DNA of 64,000 bases, from contig NW_026529124.1 of the NCBI RefSeq assembly GCF_026262505.1, positions 33,403-97,402 of the forward strand, read 5' to 3'. The notes beneath the pieces were generated by a model, which did no database searches, had not been told where the DNA came from, and worked only from the letters and a program-made list of their open reading frames with translations. The position numbers and the translations under genes are program-made. The stretch comes from Trichomonas vaginalis G3 (Eukaryota > Parabasalia > Trichomonadida > Trichomonadidae). Below are positions 58,030-64,000 of this stretch, piece after piece (the stretch's first letter is position 1; the number at the start of each line of letters is the position of its first letter).

Positions 58030-58251
58030 GTGACAAAACATGAAAACATTATATAATTTGTGAAAAGTGAAACATTATATAATGTTTTCGACCCAGAAGA
58101 CTAACAATTTTCCGAATAAAAACTTCATTTATACTAAACATCTTCAGGGCTAGAGGGCACGAAGTGCCTGGAAGCCCTCCGAATAAAAACTTCATTTATA
58201 CTAAACATCTTCGGGGCTAGAGGGCGCAACGCGCCTGGAAGCCCCACTACC
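58030..58251. repeat. Right terminal inverted repeat of element B, with tandem hairpins
   Basis: Matches 33250-33412 inverted. A 67-bp unit is duplicated (58112-58178 and 58179 on), so the end has two nested hairpins: inner stem GGCAC-GAA-GTGCC in the first, GGCGC-AAC-GCGCC in the second. Ends with ACTACC and a T-run to 58277. Confidence 0.9.
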
Positions 58252-58277
58252 TTTTTTTTTTTTTTTTTTTTTTTTTT

Positions 58278-58283
58278 TAGCCT
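58278..58283. repeat. Target site duplication of element B, right
   Basis: TAGCCT; mate of 33233-33238. Confidence 0.75.
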
Positions 58284-58471
58284 TTATGGAGATTATTATG
58301 CATAATAGCTAATTTCAAGTATTTTTAAATTAGTATAATTTTCAGTCACTTTTCGAATTTTTCTGAAATTTCAATCAAGCACAGTTTCGCAGCAAATATT
58401 ACTCAGCTGAAATATAAAAAATATAAAATTTTTATTTTCAAATTCAATTCCACAATTTTTTTTAGAAGTTG
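58284..58471. other. Upstream region of host membrane protein gene
   Basis: AT-rich, no gene. Contains TCACTTTTC (58347) and TCAATTCC (58444), loosely like the TCA-initiator used by T. vaginalis genes; neither is a firm call. Confidence 0.3.
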
Positions 58472-61387
58472 ATGTCTGAACCTGTATTTGGGGAGGAATC
58501 GCGTTGTTTTGATTTGTATAAATCAAGCAACGCGTACAACTCTTCAGAGAAGCTCCCCAAATTCATACATTTCTTCAGAGGTGTCCTTCTAATTATAATG
58601 TTTGCAACGTATAACTGGGGCTGCTTTTATCCAATGAACGATAAATCAGGAGCAACCACAGTTCTGAAAGCGTGTGCAGAGTTTTTTCTAGCAAGAATGT
58701 TTCTTCCGCCGAAATCTTATTCATATATATTATTTTCAATCGCCTTTTTCGAAATATCAATATTTTTCTACGTACTTATATTCAGAACATCCCTCTTATT
58801 ACATAAAAAAGTATCCTACGCTGTTCGTTTAATAATCGAAAGTTCATCACCGATATTTTTGCTTGTTACAGCAGGAAATTTCGAACAAGAAATGCATCTT
58901 TTGATATACGATAAACAAATCGATTACGCAGGAAGCATTTTTTGCGGATTAGCCTTATTAATGTTTTTATTCTTATATTGGTTTGATACACATTCATCAT
59001 CAAATACTATTTACGTCCAGGATATGCCATGCCGTGGTCTTGATACATATCCATCGTTCTTTTCTGTCATTTACGTTTCATGCTCGATGCAATTACAACT
59101 TTTGTATCCAAAATACGATCGAAAAGCGTTTATCATTATGTCATCATTCATTATTTTGGGTGAAATATACCAATTTATCATATTAATTTCAAGCCCATAC
59201 GTTTCTCAGCTTTTCACAGCATTTGTCTTCACATCTTCATTATACGGATTCTTATACAACGTTTTCTTCCTTATTTACAACATTTTTCAGTTGAATACGT
59301 CTACAGATCTCGTAATTGCGGCTTTCATGCTTCTTTTCATATCATACTTAAGCAGTTTGGCAATTACATCAAAAGTATGTTATGCAACTGAGAATTTCGA
59401 TGCCTCAATTCTGTATAAAAGTAAAAATGACGCAATGGAAGAGCTTTCTGACCTAGATTTAGACGAACCAACCTATTTCTCATATGATCTGGCCAATTCA
59501 AAGAAAGCAATTCGTGTTTTACGAAGAATGATGTTTACATTGGAACCAAAAACGGCCGAATTTGCCAAATTCTGCATTTTGTACTCCGAAAACATAAAGG
59601 TCAAGCTGGAGTCTTACAGATGCCTCCTACTTATCCATAGACAAGACATGTTTAGCCACCAAGATTTGTTAGATTTGCCTTTAAAGAAAGTTCCTTTTTC
59701 TCACAGACAAATGTTGTATGACATGAAGAAAGAAGTCACTTTTCTCGACCAATACGATAAACTGGATGAAGGAACAATCAATGATTTGAAAAATGATTTG
59801 TATCAAATCAGAGTCGCTTTATTTGGCATTATAGATTCCATCTGTACAGACACACAAACACATTTGCGTGAGATTTTGCACAAATTTAACACCGAAAGAC
59901 ACAATTTCGAAGATCATGCGTTTTCAAAGCTTCTTCAGACACCAGATAGCTATCACATCTCAATGCTGATCTCCAAATATTACGAAGACATACTTCACAG
60001 AGCAGATTTAGCGATGAGATGGCGAGAATATGGAAATTCTTTAAATAATCCAAACTCAGAATTGCAAACGAAGGTTGAAAAGCTATCTAAGAGGCATTCC
60101 AAACTAGATACAACCAAAGCAGAAGGTCTTTATTCGATTTTGAAGACAATTTCTTCTTTATCTTTCTGGGGATTGATGACTACATTAATAATTATGGCCA
60201 TTTCGTTATTAATTTTATTAATAACTAGCCTTTACCCAGATTCCATCAATCCAATCATGAATTCAGACTTTGTTAACTTATTTACTTTGTTATCTCTCAT
60301 TTCTTTCAAACCGCAAGCAGAAATATCGAAGTTATTAGCATCTACAATGGCTTCGCAAGACTCTTATTACGAACCATTCAATGTTTCCATACGAAATTTG
60401 AAGATGGAAGATTTATTAAAGTACCAAACGTTCGAATTGATAAATTCCATTGATGTTACACTTCAAGACATCAGAAGAGATATAGCAGATAACGTTTTAG
60501 GCTACTGGGACCAAACTGCGATCAAAGATTTTTCAAATCTAACGATTAGATTCGAATACGCGAAGTTTGATGCCGGCCAAAACTTCGAGACATCTTTGTA
60601 TGAAAATAACAGCCGAATTATCAACAATTTCCTTGAAAGATACAATGTTCTGACGTTCACAATCCCAATTTTACTGAACCAAATTCCTGACATTGTAAAT
60701 TCAATGGAAAAAAGAAAAATTGTGACCTTTCAATTTTACATTATATCGTTGGCGGTTATTTTAATTGAAATTATAATATGTATGGTATTTTTAGTTTTCA
60801 GACGAAAGAAAGAGATGACTTATTATTGGGAAGCGTTATTATCCATAGATGTCAAGAAATTAACCCAAATGCGATCGTCATTGATGAATGGCGAGAACCT
60901 TGTACAGGAACATAACCTTCTTACATCGAGCACAGACTCAGACAACCTTCTTGGCAGTGACGAAATCGAAAGTTCTGGAAGTAATACGTCAAATTCCACA
61001 GAAACAACTCAAAGAACGAAATTCGACCCAATCAATGAAGTTGACGATGTCTCAAACATCAAGTTCTGCTTGGGATCCCCTCTTTCCAACGTAAATTTAT
61101 CAGTCTACGCGTTCTTGGCTATTTTAGGGTCTTTAATCGTTTTTATCGGGTACCCTTACACAATTATCGAATTCCTCAGAGCAACAAGTTATTTATTAGA
61201 CGATACAAGTGATCTTGTCAGTGCTACAACACACTGCATGCAATTAATAACTTTGTACGCTGCTTTGAATTTTACGGTTACCGATAACGATACAAAAAGT
61301 GACATGGAAACGATGATTACAACACAACAGATTCTTTTATCCAATTTTTCATTTGAAGTGTTGACAGACACTAAAGGAACTGATTAA
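58472..61387 (+). CDS. Host multi-pass membrane protein, 3' end cut by element C
   Basis: 971 aa from ATG 58472. About seven transmembrane helices within residues 35-295 (for example YILFSIAFFEISIFFYVLIF and LFTAFVFTSSLYGFLYNVFF), a soluble region to about 560, a helix near 562-588 (MTTLIIMAISLLILLITSLY), a 160-residue likely extracellular domain, a helix near 752-775, a Ser/Thr-rich loop, and a last helix near 876-898 with the start of a second loop. The layout resembles the N-terminal part of the large T. vaginalis receptor-type adenylyl/guanylyl cyclase family, whose catalytic domain would follow; that is a memory-based inference. The stop codon lies on the junction with element C, so the C-terminus is lost. 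Confidence 0.6.
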   Translation: MSEPVFGEESRCFDLYKSSNAYNSSEKLPKFIHFFRGVLLIIMFATYNWGCFYPMNDKSGATTVLKACAEFFLARMFLPPKSYSYILFSIAFFEISIFFYVLIFRTSLLLHKKVSYAVRLIIESSSPIFLLVTAGNFEQEMHLLIYDKQIDYAGSIFCGLALLMFLFLYWFDTHSSSNTIYVQDMPCRGLDTYPSFFSVIYVSCSMQLQLLYPKYDRKAFIIMSSFIILGEIYQFIILISSPYVSQLFTAFVFTSSLYGFLYNVFFLIYNIFQLNTSTDLVIAAFMLLFISYLSSLAITSKVCYATENFDASILYKSKNDAMEELSDLDLDEPTYFSYDLANSKKAIRVLRRMMFTLEPKTAEFAKFCILYSENIKVKLESYRCLLLIHRQDMFSHQDLLDLPLKKVPFSHRQMLYDMKKEVTFLDQYDKLDEGTINDLKNDLYQIRVALFGIIDSICTDTQTHLREILHKFNTERHNFEDHAFSKLLQTPDSYHISMLISKYYEDILHRADLAMRWREYGNSLNNPNSELQTKVEKLSKRHSKLDTTKAEGLYSILKTISSLSFWGLMTTLIIMAISLLILLITSLYPDSINPIMNSDFVNLFTLLSLISFKPQAEISKLLASTMASQDSYYEPFNVSIRNLKMEDLLKYQTFELINSIDVTLQDIRRDIADNVLGYWDQTAIKDFSNLTIRFEYAKFDAGQNFETSLYENNSRIINNFLERYNVLTFTIPILLNQIPDIVNSMEKRKIVTFQFYIISLAVILIEIIICMVFLVFRRKKEMTYYWEALLSIDVKKLTQMRSSLMNGENLVQEHNLLTSSTDSDNLLGSDEIESSGSNTSNSTETTQRTKFDPINEVDDVSNIKFCLGSPLSNVNLSVYAFLAILGSLIVFIGYPYTIIEFLRATSYLLDDTSDLVSATTHCMQLITLYAALNFTVTDNDTKSDMETMITTQQILLSNFSFEVLTDTKGTD

Positions 61388-62508
61388 ATGTCCTACCTGA
61401 CTTTTCGTTTTTAAGAAAGCATTTACTAGGTCTGTTTTGGTCTGTTGTAACTCTTTTTCTTGACTTTTCACAACAGTTGCTCTAACGGCGTCATAGGCAC
61501 TTTGAACTGCCTGTCTCGTTGCTGCATCTGTTATTTTCGTCATATTTTTGGCTACTTCTTTTAACCCTTTGTCGAAACCTTCAGACTTCAGTTTCTTTCC
61601 AGATGAGAAGTCGTTCACTTGTTCACCTTACTATGAAGAGCTTCGAAGGCGTTCTTAAAGTCAGCATTTTTAAAGCTTCATTTGAACTGTCTTCATCGCC
61701 TTGTATTTTTGTCCTTATTGACCCTATGAGTTGGGCTGCTTTAGCGTTGGCTTGGGCATCTAACCAGTCAGTTAGCTTATATTTATTCTGCGCTTTTCAT
61801 TGCCTTTTGCATGGCTGCGTCGTTATTTTTACTTTCTTGTGCTAAGTTTTCATACTGTACGGTTTGGTTTTGCAACTGTAAAAGTTTTTCTGCCTTTACA
61901 TTTGCTTCAACTTCTTTTTTATACTCATCGCTATCCATATATGTCTTCAGGGCTTTTTGTTTTATCTCTTCATCTTTCAGTACTTTATATTGAGTAGTAT
62001 GGTTTTTCAAATTTATAATCTTGTTCCATTTTTGCTACTTCTGCTGCTTTTCTGACACTTTTTTCGCATATTCCTCTGTACTTAGTTCTTTCAGTTGTTT
62101 CTTCTCTTCTTTTTCTCTACGTTTAACTCATTGAGTTTCTTTGTGTGTCTGTCATATTCTAGTTTCTTTTCGTTTTCACCTATTTGCTTCTGTATGTCTA
62201 TGTTTGACTTTTTGACATCTGCTATTTGATTTTTGAGTGAACTCAAATTCATTTGACTTTGAGGGTTATATGCTGTTCCGTCTGCAGCTCACCATAGCCT
62301 GCCATTTTCGCTAAAAGTGCCGCTCTTAAACCTCCACTCTGTGCACCAATGACCGGTTTAAAAGCATAGGATTGCTTGACATTTGTTGCAACATAGTGGG
62401 GTCATTCAGCATTTGTTGTTGCAACTGTTGTTGTGGTGTCAGTTTTACTATTGGATGTTTCAATGCTCTCTTCCTCTTACGTATATTCTTACGTAGCTTA
62501 CGTGGCAT
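61387..62508 (-). pseudogene. Broken partial giant structural protein gene
   Basis: Fossil. Corresponds to the first third of 26393-29792: basic start (MPRKLRKNIRKRKRALKHP) and coiled coil. Broken, many breaks (about six or more), the most decayed of the three copies. Confidence 0.75.
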
Positions 62509-62559
62509 TTTAAGTGAAGTTAAAAAGCGGTTTTTGGCAGATGTTTTATTGTGACTTCT

Positions 62560-63090
62560 TCGTAAAGACTTTGTTGAGATTTCTTCGTAAATGAGTGTAA
62601 ATGACCCAAAATATTAGGGTAGAAGGGTATATCTAACCTCTTTTCTAACCTCTTTTCTACCCTCTTGAATTTTCATGAATTTCTTCGTAAAGACTTTGTT
62701 AAGACTTCTTCGTAAAGACTTTGTTGTGAGACTTCTTCGTAAAGACTTTGTCAAGACTTCATCGTAAAGACTTTGTTGAGATTTCTTCGTAAATGACCCT
62801 AGTAGAGTATTTTTTGTGTAAATTTCATGAAAATTCAAGAGGGTAGAAAAGAGGTTAGAAAAGAGGTTAGATATACCCTTCTACCCTAAAATATATTTTT
62901 GGTGTAAATTTCATGAAAATTCAAGAGGGTAGAAAAGAGGTTAGAAAAGAGGTTAGATATACCCTTCTACCCTAAAATATATTTTTGGTGTAAATTTCAT
63001 GAAAATTCAAGAGGGTAGAAAAGAGGTTAGAAAAGAGGTTAGATATACCCTTCTACCCTAAAATATATTTTTGGTGTAAATTTCATGAAA
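62560..63090. repeat. Subterminal repeats of element C
   Basis: TTCTTCGTAAAGACTTTGTT units (62560-62800), one palindrome at 62617-62662 in plus orientation, then three nearly identical palindromes at 62840-62886, 62927-62973 and 63013-63059, about 87 bp apart and inverted. They carry a third allele (GGTTAGATATACCC). Confidence 0.85.
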
Positions 63091-63109
63091 ATTCTGAGTA
63101 AAATGACAG

Positions 63110-63206
63110 ATGTTTATATGACACTTTCTCCGGTTTATAGGACCTCTCTCATATTCTAAACATCTTCGGGGCTAGAGGGCACGAAGTGCCTGGAAGCCCC
63201 ACTACC
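63110..63206. repeat. Terminal region of element C
   Basis: Shares CACTTTCTCCGGTTTATAGG (63122 on) with the flank of the methyltransferase gene in B, then nested hairpin 63169-63199 (outer GGGCT/AGCCC, inner GGCAC-GAA-GTGCC) and ACTACC. Confidence 0.85.
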
Positions 63207-63231
63207 TTTTTTTTTTTTTTTTTTTTTTTTT

Positions 63232-63323
63232 CAAGGAATAAATGTTCTATTTAATGCGTATATAAAATGCGATACGATAACTAAACTCTCAAATTTGAAT
63301 CAAACTCGTCAAAATCTTATAAA
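63232..63323. other. Upstream region of host beta-lactamase-like gene
   Basis: AT-rich host DNA, no gene. Short pyrimidine/adenine tracts such as CTCAAATTTGAATC before the start codon. Confidence 0.3.
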
Positions 63324-64000
63324 ATGCTGATTTATCTCATCAGTTTTGCCCGCTCAATCATGCTTCCTGGTGGGGTAAACTCAAGCACATTAGGAACATT
63401 CATTCCATCGTATATATTTTCCATTTCAAAAACGAATTTTGTCTCAGCAGCAGTTTCAATTTCTTACCAGAAGCAAATTTTATACGAAGCGGCATTTGGC
63501 TATGCAGATATTGAAAGTAAAACACAAGCCACCACAGAAACATACTATGAATGGGGAACTATTACAAAATTATTAGCTCATATTGCTATTTTTCAGCTCA
63601 AGGAACAAGGAAAACTCAGTTTAGAAGATGATGTTACCAAACATCTTGGAAATCATATACTAAAACGTATAAAAAGCAACAATAAGATTTATATCAAAAA
63701 TTTATTAAACTACGACACAGGATACGACACTACTTATATTGATAACTACATAAAATACGGATCTACACTCGATGTAAGAGATTACATTCGTTGGAATGAA
63801 CCAAAACAAATTTATGACACCGGAAAAAGGTACTCTGACACTCTCTTTGCAGCTATTATAGAAGCAATGATAGTAGAGAAAATCAGTGACATGAAATACT
63901 CAGATTATGTGGAGAAGAACATCTTCCAAAAGCTCGGAATGAACCACACATCAATTTCCCAATCCAGAATTGAATTTGACAAAAAATTGACAAGCGGTTA
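63324..64000 (+). CDS. Serine-beta-lactamase-like (S12) protein, partial
   Basis: Open from ATG 63324 to the window edge: 225 codons without a stop. Typical S12/LACTB-like layout: GYADIESKTQATTETYY lead-in, nucleophile motif region WGTITKLLAHIA with Lys82, LKEQGKLSLEDDVTKHLG, then RYSDTLFAALIEAMIVE (Tyr170-Ser171-Asp172 at the usual YxN place) and YVEKNIFQKLGMNHTSIS. In most relatives the nucleophile is Ser; here residue 79 is Thr. Such proteins are hydrolases or transpeptidase relatives acting on amide or ester bonds; the substrate is unknown. No clear signal peptide. The HxG motif would lie beyond the edge. Host gene. Confidence 0.8.
   Translation, partial: MLIYLISFARSIMLPGGVNSSTLGTFIPSYIFSISKTNFVSAAVSISYQKQILYEAAFGYADIESKTQATTETYYEWGTITKLLAHIAIFQLKEQGKLSLEDDVTKHLGNHILKRIKSNNKIYIKNLLNYDTGYDTTYIDNYIKYGSTLDVRDYIRWNEPKQIYDTGKRYSDTLFAAIIEAMIVEKISDMKYSDYVEKNIFQKLGMNHTSISQSRIEFDKKLTSG

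Larger units (their letters stand above)
33239..58277. mobile_element. Element B: composite Maverick/Polinton, about 25.0 kb, both ends present
   Basis: Starts with an A-run and GGTAGTGGGG and ends with CCCCACTACC and a T-run, flanked by TAGCCT on both sides. Terminal inverted repeats extend about 160 bp. The left 14 kb carries the SF3-helicase virion set; the right 10 kb carries integrase, fibre, two jelly-roll-like proteins, HNH nuclease and methyltransferase. The single pair of ends and one target duplication show that both halves were integrated together. The polymerase is reduced to a remnant and several other genes are broken (about ten breaks overall plus one insertion). Young, judged by near identity with A. 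Confidence 0.85.
61387..63231. mobile_element. Element C: one-ended Maverick fragment
   Basis: About 1.85 kb. Begins inside the giant structural gene and ends with subterminal palindromes, the nested terminal hairpin and a T-run (63207-63231). Same orientation as element A's end. The left part of the element is missing. Broken fossil; several breaks in its only gene. Close similarity to A and B suggests a recent origin. Confidence 0.85.

Noticed and set aside
58472-61387. Viral envelope protein
   Set aside because: Many membrane helices, host-like sequence and position outside the Maverick ends point to a host gene.
1-64000. tRNA or rRNA genes
   Set aside because: No cloverleaf with conserved T-arm (GGTTCRA-type) context and no rRNA-like conserved block was recognised by eye.

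Overview
This window looks like Trichomonas vaginalis (or a very close parabasalid). Three signs point there: AT-rich DNA with intronless genes, dominance by Maverick/Polinton elements (which fill much of that genome), and host-type genes at the right edge. I worked from sequence alone, so family names rest on motifs and gene order, not on searches.

Layout. (1) 1-32678, element A: a large composite Maverick running off the left edge. Its left part (1-14832) has fibre genes, a penton-like protein, a packaging ATPase, a retroviral-type integrase, basic virion proteins and a broken protein-primed DNA polymerase B. Its middle (14855-18971) is a less AT-rich block of small unknown genes with an HNH nuclease and a 21-bp tandem array. 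Its right part (19087-29792) is a second virion and replication set: KilA-N protein, second ATPase, SF3 helicase, penton-like protein, major capsid protein and a very large structural protein. (2) 29951-32501: a DDE DNA transposon (IS3/IS481-like) with a 249-bp unit built of hairpins, inserted near A's right end. (3) 32679-33232: host spacer. (4) 33239-58277, element B: a second composite Maverick of about 25 kb, bounded by inverted terminal repeats and a 6-bp target duplication (TAGCCT), so it moved as one unit. It repeats A's two halves in inverted order, adds KilA-N paralogues, a second HNH nuclease and an adenine methyltransferase, and carries a 714-bp DNA element in its fibre gene. (5) 58284-61387: host multi-pass membrane protein gene, cut at its 3' end. 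(6) 61387-63231, element C: a one-ended Maverick fragment. (7) 63324-64000: host serine-beta-lactamase-like gene running off the edge.

How it works together. Each composite has one integrase, in the polymerase half, and an SF3 helicase, in the other half. Virion genes (jelly-roll proteins, ATPase, fibres, small basic or amphipathic proteins) imply that intact relatives make particles. Several genes in A and B are broken, so both are treated as fossils, but A and B proteins differ by only a few residues, so they are young.

Strongest unexplained signals: divergent gene pairs whose start codons are only 16-18 bp apart with a shared T-run/TCTA/A-run core; a tandem-repeat array kept in position but not in sequence between the same two divergent genes in A and B; hairpins in the termini and intergenic palindromes whose stems change while pairing is kept; and duplicated, diverged virion modules inside one element.
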